Source: Trebonia sp035571275 (GTDB lineage: Bacteria > Actinomycetota > Actinomycetes > Streptosporangiales > Streptosporangiaceae). From it: a DNA stretch of 64,000 nucleotides. Shown one piece after another: positions 54,653 to 61,777 of the stretch (position 1 is the first letter of the stretch; every line of letters starts with the position of its first letter). The notes beneath the pieces were generated by a model. It saw only the letters and a program-made list of their open reading frames with translations, did not search any database and was not told where the DNA came from. The translations under genes were made by a program, and so were the position numbers. The DNA lies in the NCBI GenBank assembly GCA_035571275.1, contig DATMKQ010000298.1, positions 1 through 64,000 of the forward strand. The letters run 5' to 3'.

Positions 54653-54954
54653 ACGAGAACGAATTCACCCGGAAAGTGATCTTTCTGGCCGAGAGTTACG
54701 GATTGCTCGTACACCACTGCTATCGCAGCGAGCTCTGCGATGGCGCCGGATTGCCAGACCTGATCATCGCCGGGCCGCTAGGCGTCATCTTCGCCGAACT
54801 GAAAACCGCAACCGGCCAGACAGATGATGCCCAGGACGCGTGGGCTAAGCTCTTGAAATCGCAGGAATCATGGACCGAGCCGGTTTATTTCCTGTGGCGT
54901 CCCGATGATCTCATCAGCGGCAGCATCGAAAACATCGTAAAACAACTCATCTGA
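54649..54954 (+). CDS. VRR-NUC-like PD-(D/E)XK nuclease
   Basis: 101 residues. A compact restriction-like nuclease with RKVIFLAESYGLLVHH, then GLPDLIIAGPLGVIFAELKT (the PD...ExK catalytic triad) and a helix with GQTDDAQDAWAKLLK. This fits small phage VRR-NUC/Holliday-junction-resolvase-like enzymes that process replication or recombination intermediates. ATGA overlap with the zinc-finger gene. It is the last gene before a strong terminator. Confidence 0.85.
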   Translation: MNENEFTRKVIFLAESYGLLVHHCYRSELCDGAGLPDLIIAGPLGVIFAELKTATGQTDDAQDAWAKLLKSQESWTEPVYFLWRPDDLISGSIENIVKQLI

Positions 54955-55017
54955 GACCCCTTCCCGGTTTGCCGGACGAATAGGCGCCTGGCGGTCCCGG
55001 GCCGGGAGGGTGATAAG

Positions 55018-55058
55018 GCAGGTCCCGTCCATTGCGCAGTGGGCGGGACCTGCTTTTT
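55018..55058 (+). terminator. rho-independent terminator of the early rightward genes
   Basis: A 14-bp stem GCAGGTCCCGTCCA (55018-55031) with TGGGCGGGACCTGC (55040-55053), one T-G wobble, an 8-base loop and then TTTTT (55054-55058). It separates the early block from the leftward operon. Confidence 0.95.
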
Positions 55059-55079
55059 ACGCGACGCCGGTCAAATTGA

Positions 55080-55097
55080 CCACGCAAATTTGCGTGG
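55080..55097. repeat. perfect 18-bp palindrome
   Basis: CCACGCAAATTTGCGTGG, 22 bases beyond the terminator's T-run and 46 bases past the end of the leftward operon. It could be the leftward operon's hairpin, or a protein-binding site. Confidence 0.75.
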
Positions 55098-55142
55098 CGA
55101 TGCGCCTCCAGGCCATTAATCTGCTGAAACCGGCTTGTGAGG

Positions 55143-55325
55143 TTAACCACTGTAATAAGGATTGATCTCGGCATACTCAGGCTTGGCAACGATCGCCTTA
55201 ATCGCCTCGTCAATCTCAGTGACAAACTGCTCGTACAGCCGCTCGCCTCGTTCCTGGCGCTCACCGCCGTGCGCGTCCACCCGGCAGGCGACGTAAAATC
55301 GCGGCTCATAACCGGACCAGCCCAT
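55143..55325 (-). CDS. short hypothetical protein
   Basis: 60 residues starting MGWSGYEPRFYVACRVD, with a basic middle and an acidic helix at the end. The start overlaps the stop of the upstream gene (55325) by one base, so it is translated as part of the leftward operon. No family recognised. Confidence 0.65.
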   Translation of the reverse strand: MGWSGYEPRFYVACRVDAHGGERQERGERLYEQFVTEIDEAIKAIVAKPEYAEINPYYSG

Positions 55326-55723
55326 CAGCCGAAACTCCAGGCTGCCTTCTGCTTGGGCACCGCAGGGGGACCGGTCTCGGGAGGCGCGATATCCTCGCCG
55401 CCATCATCGGGCTCCGCGGTTACGATGATCGGTTCGGCCGGGGGTTCTTCCTCGGTAACCGTTTCAGTTTCGGCGGCAAGTACCTCGCCGATCACTTCAG
55501 CGGTTGCTTCCGCCGCAGCGACCTCTGCCTCTGCCTCGACTTCAGCGACCTCGACGCGGGTTTCATTCCAGTTGCGGTCCATGCGCGCATTGATCTTCGC
55601 GAGCTCGATTTCCTTTTCCGCGTTGATCTTCGCGACTTGTACTTCGGCGGAAACGGCCTCGGCGGCTGTGCTCGCCTCGGGGAGGTGGTCGATTTCGTTA
55701 CCGCAATGCTGGCAGTACGGCAT
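55325..55723 (-). CDS. zinc-ribbon and coiled-coil protein
   Basis: 132 residues. The N-terminal half-ribbon is MPYCQHCGNEID, followed by a long charged alpha-helical coiled coil (VQVAKINAEKEIELAKINAR, 20 residues) and an Ala/Glu-rich acidic second half. A short Pro/Gly tail ends WSFG. The function is unknown. It is the middle gene of the leftward three-gene operon. Confidence 0.72.
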   Translation of the reverse strand: MPYCQHCGNEIDHLPEASTAAEAVSAEVQVAKINAEKEIELAKINARMDRNWNETRVEVAEVEAEAEVAAAEATAEVIGEVLAAETETVTEEEPPAEPIIVTAEPDDGGEDIAPPETGPPAVPKQKAAWSFG

Positions 55724-55728
55724 GATGC

Positions 55729-56088
55729 TTACTTCTTTCGTTTCGGTCGTCTGGTGTTGTACGCGAGGCCCTGGCCGTTGCGGCCGGCGGCGACATAAGC
55801 GCGGGCTTCGGCTTTAGTGAACAGCTGGAATGCGAGGGTAACCGTCCCGTCTTTATGAACAGTTTTATGCACTTTGCGGCCGTAGCCCTGATAGCGGGCC
55901 TCACTGTAAATAAGGCTGGAATGGCGCCTGGCTGTTTCCTCATCGGGGAACCGGACGGGGATGACGTGCACCGGCCTGGCGGTCACCGCCCCGGCCCACT
56001 GAGCAGGATGGGCGGCGGCGGCCTCGATGATCTTCTGGTAGCGCCGGTCGCGCACGCGGTCCCTGAACGGCGTCCGGCCTCGCGCCAC
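55729..56088 (-). CDS. basic hypothetical protein
   Basis: 119 residues, rich in Arg and Lys at both ends (MARGRTPFRDRVRDRRYQK; RRPKRKK). The middle has VHVIPVRFPDEETARRHSS and HKDGTVTLAFQLFTKAEAR, suggesting an alpha/beta fold. It is the first gene of the leftward operon. The inverted repeat at 56099-56127 sits just upstream. DNA or RNA binding is plausible from charge only. Confidence 0.68.
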   Translation of the reverse strand: MARGRTPFRDRVRDRRYQKIIEAAAAHPAQWAGAVTARPVHVIPVRFPDEETARRHSSLIYSEARYQGYGRKVHKTVHKDGTVTLAFQLFTKAEARAYVAAGRNGQGLAYNTRRPKRKK

Positions 56089-56098
56089 TGCCTCACCT

Positions 56099-56127
56099 AC
56101 CTTAAACCTCTACTTGAGCTTTAAGGT
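56099..56127. promoter_or_regulatory. inverted repeat between leftward and rightward provirus operons
   Basis: ACCTTAAA (56099-56106) and TTTAAGGT (56120-56127) with a 13-base spacer, in an AT-rich patch of an otherwise GC-rich element. It lies between the divergent genes ending at 56088 and starting at 56167. This is a likely operator controlling early versus virion genes. Confidence 0.65.
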
Positions 56128-56166
56128 TAGGATAGGGCTCCGGCAGGAGCGAGCGAGGGAGTCTGG

Positions 56167-56295
56167 ATGGTCACTTTCCGCAGGGCACGTGAGGCTGTCG
56201 AGGACGCCAGGACGACCGTCCGCGGCTCGATGATCGTCGCGGTCATCGCCCTGGTGATCGCCGTCGTGGCACTGATCATCAGGGTAAAGCGGTGA
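56167..56295 (+). CDS. small single-span membrane protein
   Basis: 42 residues, MVTFRRAREAVEDARTTVRG then a hydrophobic segment (MIVAVIALVIAVVALII) and IRVKR. One membrane span with basic ends is typical of internal-membrane proteins in PRD1-like virions. It is too short for routine gene calling. The stop overlaps the next ATG by one base (TGATG), supporting expression. Confidence 0.75.
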   Translation: MVTFRRAREAVEDARTTVRGSMIVAVIALVIAVVALIIRVKR

Positions 56296-56714
56296 TGGCC
56301 AGGGCACCGCACAGGGTCAGGCGCCTGGACACGATCACCGAACTGCTCGGCCAGGTACACCGCCGGCTCAACGACCTGGCCTGTGAGCTCGGCGAGATGG
56401 ACAAACGCCAGCACGACATGCGCCAGGAGATACGCGGCATCCAGCCGGTGCACGTCGATCTTGACGAAGAGCTCGGCCGCGCCATCATCAAGAAGCTGGC
56501 CGATCCGCTGACCGTCCCGGCCGCGATAGCTGCCATCTGGGCCGAGCAGGCAAAGCACGGCCAGATTATGTACATCACTCATATCGGTTACGACTCCGGG
56601 CCGTGCGCCGAGTTCATAATCCGCCCGGACGGCACGATGGCAGTGAAGCTGCTCGATCCCATGAGGATGCCCGTGTGGTCAGGGGTTTTCCATGGCCCGG
56701 AGGCTGAGCGATGA
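56295..56714 (+). CDS. hypothetical protein, virion-operon start
   Basis: 139 residues from ATG 56295. A helical N-terminus (ITELLGQVHRRLNDLACELGE) forms a coiled coil. The C-terminal domain includes PAAIAAIWAEQAKHG, YITHIGYDSGPCAEFIIRPDG and AVKLLDPM. No family recognised. Overlaps its neighbours by one and four bases. Confidence 0.7.
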   Translation: MARAPHRVRRLDTITELLGQVHRRLNDLACELGEMDKRQHDMRQEIRGIQPVHVDLDEELGRAIIKKLADPLTVPAAIAAIWAEQAKHGQIMYITHIGYDSGPCAEFIIRPDGTMAVKLLDPMRMPVWSGVFHGPEAER

Positions 56715-57442
56715 GCGAGACACTGACGGTTGACCCGGAGCTCGCCAGGGGGCTGCTCGATGACGTGCTCGACCGTGATGCCGCTGACGGCCCGGGCGCG
56801 GATCCGCCTCCGCGTGTCCCGTGGCTGAACGAGGACGGCTCGCCGCGGTGGGGCGTCAAGGCCGACGGTTCACCGCGCCGGGCGAAGCCGGGCACCGGCC
56901 GGCCGCGCCTGGACGACAACGACAAGCCGCGGACCACCGGCAAGCCGCCACCGCAGCCGGGTACTCCCGGTGACACGCCGCCTAACCCGCAATCTTCCGG
57001 CGGCGGCAGCGGGGCGAAGGACTACAGCGAGGACATCGGCGCCACGCTCACCATGGTGTGGATGGGCCTGGCGTCAGTGCCGTTCACCCGCGCTCACGCG
57101 GCGATCGTCCGGGCGCAGACCCCGGCGATGGTGCCGGCCTGGAACACCGCCGCGCAGCAGAACGCGACCATCCGCAAGTACGTTCAGAAGCTCTCCGGAG
57201 AAGGGTCCTGGGCATGGGTAATCCCCGTAACGATCACGACGACACCCCTGGCGGCCGGGATGTGGCAGGTGACCCGGGACGCGAGCCTCCGCGCAGCCCT
57301 CGCCAAGCAGACCGAGAAGGACTTCGCGGAGTTCATCGCGGAACAGGCCACGGCAGCGGGGATGGACATCCCGGAGATGCCCGCCGAACCCCCGAATGGC
57401 TTCTCCACGGACAGCCAGGGGACAACGGAGACCTCCTCCTAG
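56711..57442 (+). CDS. membrane protein with Pro/Gly-rich N-terminus, putative virion protein
   Basis: 243 residues. Residues 25-105 are Pro/Gly/Asp-rich and disordered. The second half has two hydrophobic helices (about 110-128 and 168-188) around FTRAHAAIVRAQTPAMVPAWN. The tail is acidic. Membrane-protein topology and position before the ATPase fit a PRD1-type inner-membrane or vertex protein, but I cannot match a name. Confidence 0.7.
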   Translation: MSETLTVDPELARGLLDDVLDRDAADGPGADPPPRVPWLNEDGSPRWGVKADGSPRRAKPGTGRPRLDDNDKPRTTGKPPPQPGTPGDTPPNPQSSGGGSGAKDYSEDIGATLTMVWMGLASVPFTRAHAAIVRAQTPAMVPAWNTAAQQNATIRKYVQKLSGEGSWAWVIPVTITTTPLAAGMWQVTRDASLRAALAKQTEKDFAEFIAEQATAAGMDIPEMPAEPPNGFSTDSQGTTETSS

Positions 57443-57450
57443 GCGACCAG

Positions 57451-57816
57451 GTGCTGCCTCCGCCGCCGCGGCTGGCTGAGGACTGGGCGGCCCGGGTAGC
57501 GCGCAGCGCTGCCCGCGAGCTCGCCACGCCCGCCAAACGCGCCTACTGGGGCACGTACGTGGCCGTGCTGGCCATCCTGCGGTCAAGGCGCGTGGCGCCG
57601 CTCCCCGCGTTCCTGGCCGCCCTGCTGGCCGCCGAGGGGGCACGGAAAATGTGGCAGGCGATGGAGGACGTGCACGCGCTCGCCGAGGAGGTCCGGCAGC
57701 CGCCCGGGGCGCCCGATGATGGCATGTGCAAGAACCCTGACTGCCCGAACCTCGGCGGCGTCTGGCGTGATTGCCCGCAGTTCAGGGAGGCCGGCAGTGC
57801 AGCTGGGGGCGACTGA
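57451..57816 (+). CDS. hypothetical protein with cysteine motif
   Basis: 121 residues from GTG 57451. Pro-rich start (PPPPRLAED), a central hydrophobic helix (YWGTYVAVLAIL...LPAFLAALLAAEG) and a C-terminal CKNPDCPNLGGVWRDCP zinc-like motif. No good ribosome-binding site; it begins nine bases after the previous stop, so re-initiation is likely. The actual start is uncertain. Confidence 0.62.
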   Translation: MLPPPPRLAEDWAARVARSAARELATPAKRAYWGTYVAVLAILRSRRVAPLPAFLAALLAAEGARKMWQAMEDVHALAEEVRQPPGAPDDGMCKNPDCPNLGGVWRDCPQFREAGSAAGGD

Positions 57817-58057
57817 CGCCGAGCTCGAGGCGATCGGCCGTGAGATCCACGGCATGTGGCACGCCGGCGCGACCGAGGCCGATGGCCTGACACGGCTGCG
57901 GGCACGCCTGTCCAACGGCCGCTATGACAAGCTGCCCCGGCTGCTGCGGCCCGTTTTCAACCGGGTGACCAGGACCGTGCTGGCGAGCATGTGGGGGCCG
58001 GATCACTGCGGCCCTGATCATGAGATCGTGATATGCGATGAGCCTGCGGACGTTTAA
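57797..58057 (+). CDS. hypothetical protein upstream of the packaging ATPase
   Basis: 86 residues. The GTG start is set by GGGAGG six bases upstream, giving a 20-base overlap with the previous gene. Charged helical protein (DAELEAIGREIHGMWHAG; LPRLLRPVFNRVTRTVLAS). No family recognised. It overlaps the ATPase gene start by 20 bases. Confidence 0.65.
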   Translation: MQLGATDAELEAIGREIHGMWHAGATEADGLTRLRARLSNGRYDKLPRLLRPVFNRVTRTVLASMWGPDHCGPDHEIVICDEPADV

Positions 58058-58820
58058 CCGCGAGGAATTCTTCAAAACGCGGTGGGATCCGCAGCGCGGT
58101 GAGCAGGTTTTCATTATCGAGCCGTCGCAGGGCGGGAAAACCCATTTCGCTTTCGAGCTGCTCAATAATACCGAGCATAAGAAACCGCCCGTGGCGCTGG
58201 TGATGAAACCGCGTGACCCGACCCCGGCGGTGATGACGAAAAAATGGGGATGGAAGGAAATCAGGCGGTGGCCCCCGCCGAAGCTCATGCCCTGGCAGGA
58301 CAAACCGCCAGGCTACACGCTGTGGCCGAAGCATTCCCTGTCGCTGCACCCGGAGTCCATCACCAAGACGAACATTCACATCAAGGCCCAGTTCGAGGCC
58401 GTGCTGATGGATGCCTACAAGCGCGGTGACCGGGTGGTTTTCGTGGACGAGATCTACGGGCTGCTCGCTGAGCTGCACATGAAACAGGTGGTTGAGGCGC
58501 TGTCGACCCGCGGCAGCGGGATGGGCGCGGCGATGTGGTACGCCACCCAGAAACCGGCCGGGACCATCGGCGCGCCGATGCCGGGCCACCTTTTCAACAA
58601 CCCGATGCACCTTTTCATCGGCTATGACCCGGTAGCAGGGAACCGGAAACGCTTTTCCGAGATAGGCGGCATAAACACCGGCCTGGTCATGGAAGAGGTA
58701 TCGAAACTCCAGGTGACGCCCATCCGGACCCCGCACGGGATGAAGCCGGTATCGGAGCTGCTGTACATAAACAAGAACGGCCCGCGCGGCGGTTACCTTT
58801 GCAAGATCGGCGTCTATTAG
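58038..58820 (+). CDS. FtsK/HerA-type DNA-packaging ATPase (PRD1 P9-like)
   Basis: 260 residues, close to the 227 of PRD1 P9. The P-loop is IIEPSQGGKT (K34, T35), with Glu where Gly is usual. The Walker A lid FAFELLNNTEH follows. Walker B is VVFVDE (133-138), and LSTRGSGMGAAMWYATQKP (155-173) holds the Arg finger candidate and the sensor Gln. This HerA-FtsK layout pumps the genome into the capsid of PRD1-like viruses. It lies one gene before the capsid gene as in PRD1. Alternative hairpins follow immediately. Confidence 0.85.
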   Translation: MSLRTFNREEFFKTRWDPQRGEQVFIIEPSQGGKTHFAFELLNNTEHKKPPVALVMKPRDPTPAVMTKKWGWKEIRRWPPPKLMPWQDKPPGYTLWPKHSLSLHPESITKTNIHIKAQFEAVLMDAYKRGDRVVFVDEIYGLLAELHMKQVVEALSTRGSGMGAAMWYATQKPAGTIGAPMPGHLFNNPMHLFIGYDPVAGNRKRFSEIGGINTGLVMEEVSKLQVTPIRTPHGMKPVSELLYINKNGPRGGYLCKIGVY

Positions 58821-58834
58821 CGTAGGATCGCGCG

Positions 58835-58893
58835 TGAAGCGAAGGCCCGGGAGCGTGAATTCCCGCGGGTCTTCGCTTCAGCGTTCCCGGGCC
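58835..58893 (+). promoter_or_regulatory. mutually exclusive hairpins between ATPase and virion genes
   Basis: Hairpin 1 pairs TGAAGCGAAG (58835-58844) with CTTCGCTTCA (58871-58880). Hairpin 2 pairs GGCCCGGGAGCG (58844-58855) with CGTTCCCGGGCC (58882-58893, one mismatch) and is followed by TCCCTCTTT. The arms are interleaved, so only one is likely at a time, as in an attenuator. Confidence 0.65.
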
Positions 58894-58922
58894 TCCCTCT
58901 TTCGGTGCGGGAGGCCGGCTGA

Positions 58923-59333
58923 ATGGATGTCACGGGTGCCGTGGCCATCGGGCGCGACAGCGAGCTGTACGCGCTGAAGGAAGCGGGCAAGAGGATGGCC
59001 GACATCCTCAACCTGGCGCTGATCGCGTACGGCCCGGCGGTCACCGGCAGGTGGATGGCGTTCGCCCTGGCCGACGGCCGCGGCGACAGCGTCGTCTACG
59101 ACACCCGCGATGACGCGATCGCTCACCAGTTCCGCGCGACCCTGGCGCATTACGAGCAGATGCGGCCCAAGGGCTGGTCTGCCGATGAGTGCGCGCTGAC
59201 CCTGATGTACGCCCGCGCGGCCTACGACGCGGGCTGGCGCCCGGAACGCGAAACGCCCGCGCCGATCATGCCCGTCCGCCTCGAGGACACGGCCCAGAAA
59301 CTGCGCCGGCTTCGGCGCCACGCCCGGAGGTAA
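58923..59333 (+). CDS. hypothetical protein between ATPase and capsid genes
   Basis: 136 residues, with GGGAGG ten bases before the ATG. Helical throughout, with AVAIGRDSELYALKEAGKRM, LADGRGDSVVYDTRDDA and a basic C-terminus. It occupies the position of PRD1 gene XX. No sequence match is claimed. Its stop lies inside the capsid gene's ribosome-binding site region. Confidence 0.7.
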   Translation: MDVTGAVAIGRDSELYALKEAGKRMADILNLALIAYGPAVTGRWMAFALADGRGDSVVYDTRDDAIAHQFRATLAHYEQMRPKGWSADECALTLMYARAAYDAGWRPERETPAPIMPVRLEDTAQKLRRLRRHARR

Positions 59334-59339
59334 CCACCC

Positions 59340-60521
59340 ATGGCGACAGCACCGGCCCCGGCCGCGACACAGCCCGCGCAGGCACCCGGCACCCAGCAGG
59401 GCCAGAAGGCCCCGGCGGCGGTGCCGTTCCGCTGCGGCACCCAGAACACCACGAACCTGGACGGCTACACCCAGACGATCACGCTGGGCACCACCACGCA
59501 GCTGCCGAACTACAACCCGTCGGTCAACTCCTACATGCGGGGCGCCTGGATCAACGTCTCCGCGACCGCCGCGGGCAACGCGGCCACCGTCGTGTTCGCC
59601 GGCGACGCGCCCGCCTCGATCTTCGCGCAGGTCGCGTTCCTGGATACCCAGCAGCGGCCGATCATCCAGGTAACCGGTTACCAGCTGCTGCAGATCATCA
59701 ACAAGTTCGGCGGGTACTTCGTCAACGGCGACCCGCGCGCGGACCCCACCTACGTGGCCACCGCGGGGTCGGGCGGCTCGGGCGGGTCGGTCAACTGGAC
59801 AGCCTGGGTCCCGCTGGAGATCAACAACCGCACCGGCGTCGGCTCGGCGCTGAACAAGAACAGCTCGCAGACCTACACCCTGCAGCTGACCCCCGCGCAG
59901 ACCGTCGCCGCGGTGTACACCACCGCCCCGACCACGGTGCCCGTCTTCACCGTCAACATCTATGAGGACGGCTGGTGGCAGCCGCAGGAAACCGACGTGT
60001 CCGGCGCCCCCACCTCGCCGGCGCCCGTCGCTCCGAACACCTGGTCGTACTGGCTGCAGTCGTCCTACACGGCGCTGAACGGCGCGGTCCAGGAGCAGAT
60101 GACCACCGGCCTGGGCAACTCGCTGCGGCTGGTGGCGTTCAACACCTACGACACGTCCAACTCCACCCGGGCGTCCGGCGAGACCGACTTCCCGGCCACG
60201 GTCCAGCTGATCTACAAGGGCACGAACCTCAAGAACTGGCCCAAGACGCTGTGGAAGTCGCTGATGGCCAAGAACTACGGCCTGTCCAGCGCCGCCGCCG
60301 ACTCCGCGCTCGGCCCGGAGAACGGCGTCTACGTGCTGTGGCAGTTCATGCAGGACTTCGGGATGCGCCCGGGCGACGGGATGAACTTCTCCCTGCTCAA
60401 CACCGACCAGGGCGACCAGTTCCAGTTCCTCGGCACGTTCAACGCCAGCGCGACCATGTACGAGCTGGTCAACTACATCGCCACCGTCGGCAACCCCGCG
60501 GTGCTCCGTCAGCAAAGGTGA
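59340..60521 (+). CDS. putative double-jelly-roll major capsid protein
   Basis: 393 residues, nearly the 395 of PRD1 P3. After a Pro/Ala/Gln-rich N-terminus (1-28), two beta-rich halves are apparent. The first, about 40-215, contains SYMRGAWINVSATAAGNAAT, FLDTQQRPIIQVTGYQLLQI and INKFGGYF, a helix-and-turn pattern I associate with DJR capsids. The second, about 230-393, contains YWLQSSYTALNGAVQEQMTTG and LRLVAFNTYDTSNSTRASG. GGAGG precedes the ATG. No tail or HK97-type motif is seen. Structure prediction would settle it. Confidence 0.75.
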   Translation: MATAPAPAATQPAQAPGTQQGQKAPAAVPFRCGTQNTTNLDGYTQTITLGTTTQLPNYNPSVNSYMRGAWINVSATAAGNAATVVFAGDAPASIFAQVAFLDTQQRPIIQVTGYQLLQIINKFGGYFVNGDPRADPTYVATAGSGGSGGSVNWTAWVPLEINNRTGVGSALNKNSSQTYTLQLTPAQTVAAVYTTAPTTVPVFTVNIYEDGWWQPQETDVSGAPTSPAPVAPNTWSYWLQSSYTALNGAVQEQMTTGLGNSLRLVAFNTYDTSNSTRASGETDFPATVQLIYKGTNLKNWPKTLWKSLMAKNYGLSSAAADSALGPENGVYVLWQFMQDFGMRPGDGMNFSLLNTDQGDQFQFLGTFNASATMYELVNYIATVGNPAVLRQQR

Positions 60522-60529
60522 GATAACCC

Positions 60530-60817
60530 ATGGCCGTCAACCTGAGCAAGATCGAGGAACTGTTCAAGGGCTTCATCGAGGCGCACCCCGAAGTGCTCGG
60601 GGAGGCCGAGACCGCAGCCAGGGACGTCGCCGAAGCCGTCGCGGTGCCCGGCCCGGAAACGTTCTACGACGTCATCCGCGCTGTCGTGCCGCTGATTCCC
60701 GGCCTGACCGACACCGCCCGGGCCGAGTACCAGGCAGCCATCGACCAGCACCAGGCCGAGCACGCCGCGCTTGTCACCGGCCTGCCGGCCCCGGTCAGGG
60801 AAGGGGAAAGCGCGTGA
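60530..60817 (+). CDS. small acidic helical protein
   Basis: 95 residues, with AGGTGAG before the ATG. Predicted helices (LSKIEELFKGFIEAHPEV; ARAEYQAAIDQHQAEHAAL). It follows the capsid gene by eight bases, a position where PRD1-like phages encode a minor capsid or scaffold component. Function not known. One-codon-scale overlap with the next gene. Confidence 0.68.
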   Translation: MAVNLSKIEELFKGFIEAHPEVLGEAETAARDVAEAVAVPGPETFYDVIRAVVPLIPGLTDTARAEYQAAIDQHQAEHAALVTGLPAPVREGESA

Positions 60818-60930
60818 ACTGGCTTAAGGAGCACCCCCTCGGCGCCGTCCTGATCGGCATGGCGATCGGGGTCATGTTCGGCACGCAGCTCAAGCGGCTG
60901 CCCGGCGTGAGCAAGCTGCCCACGGGCTGA
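60814..60930 (+). CDS. 38-residue membrane peptide
   Basis: GTG start overlapping the previous stop (GTGA). MNWLKEHPLGAVLIGMAIGV then MFGTQLKRLPG: one short hydrophobic stretch flanked by Lys/Arg. A likely virion membrane peptide. It is too short for most callers, but the overlap supports it. Confidence 0.7.
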   Translation: MNWLKEHPLGAVLIGMAIGVMFGTQLKRLPGVSKLPTG

Positions 60931-60933
60931 TGG

Positions 60934-61506
60934 ATGGCCTCGCGCGCAGGACTGTCCGGGCTCGCGCTGGCGGAGATCGCCGCGGGGGTCCTGCTGGCAT
61001 GGTCCGGGATCGAGAACGCCTCGGTCACGGCCACCCTGCGATCAGTGACCGGCGGGAAGAAACCGGCGCCGGACACCGGCAGCGAGGCGATCACCACGGC
61101 AGCTGCCGCGACAGCGGCGGGCACCGGCGCCGGCACGACGACGGGGGGCCTGTTCGGCGCGATCACCTCCGGTGCCAGCTCGGCCAGCGCGGCAGCCAAC
61201 CAGGCGATAGCACGGGTCCTGGCCGCCCCGTACGGGTGGAGCACGGGAACCCAGTGGGCCGACCTGGTGTCGCTGTGGAACCGGGAATCCGGCTGGTCCA
61301 GCACGGCGGAGAACGCCGCCAGCGGTGCCTACGGCATCGCCCAGGCGCTCGGCCACGGGCCGACCAACCAGTACCCGGCCGGCCCGGCGAACCCTCCCAC
61401 GTCATCGGCCACGGCTCAGATCGCCTGGGGCCTGTCCTACATACACAGCACCTACGGCAGCCCTGAGGCGGCGTGGGCGCACGAGGAAAGCGAAGGGTGG
61501 TACTGA
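60934..61506 (+). CDS. membrane-anchored lytic transglycosylase (PRD1 P7-like role)
   Basis: 190 residues. An N-terminal hydrophobic segment (about 7-25) and an Ala/Thr/Gly linker lead to an SLT-type domain: WNRESGW (catalytic Glu118), GAYGIAQALGH (131-141) and ATAQIAWGLSYIHSTYGSPE with the closing AW. In PRD1 the P7 transglycosylase is in the viral membrane and helps genome delivery. The stop overlaps the next ATG. Confidence 0.85.
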   Translation: MASRAGLSGLALAEIAAGVLLAWSGIENASVTATLRSVTGGKKPAPDTGSEAITTAAAATAAGTGAGTTTGGLFGAITSGASSASAAANQAIARVLAAPYGWSTGTQWADLVSLWNRESGWSSTAENAASGAYGIAQALGHGPTNQYPAGPANPPTSSATAQIAWGLSYIHSTYGSPEAAWAHEESEGWY

Positions 61507-61769
61507 TGGCAGCCTCCACCGGCCCGGTCGTGGCCGCGGGCGCGATCACCTACGCCAACGCGGTCCTGTTCAACGGCAAGACGTGGGATTCCCAGCTCAT
61601 CGTCGTGGTCGGCACCGGGATCGCGGCCGGGATGCTCGCGCTGCTGGAGAAGGCCAGCACGCCGCTGGCCGCCGGGATCGCGTGGATCGCCCTGGTCACG
61701 TCGCTGCTCATCCAGCCGAAATCGGGCCGGTCCTTCGTCACCAACCTGATCGCGCACACAGGCCTGTAG
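61506..61769 (+). CDS. small multi-span membrane protein
   Basis: 87 residues from ATG 61506 (TGATG overlap). Three hydrophobic stretches (VVAAGAITYANAVLF; LIVVVGTGIAAGMLAL; AAGIAWIALVTSLLI). Holin-like size and topology, but it could be a structural virion membrane protein. Unknown family. Confidence 0.7.
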   Translation: MAASTGPVVAAGAITYANAVLFNGKTWDSQLIVVVGTGIAAGMLALLEKASTPLAAGIAWIALVTSLLIQPKSGRSFVTNLIAHTGL

Positions 61770-61777
61770 GAGGCACC

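Noticed and set aside
58878..60515. Long minus-strand open frame (545 codons) over the capsid gene
   Set aside because: It is the GC-rich antisense shadow of the capsid gene. It is rich in Arg/Gly/Val repeats, has no domain, and the plus-strand gene has a ribosome-binding site and fits the operon.
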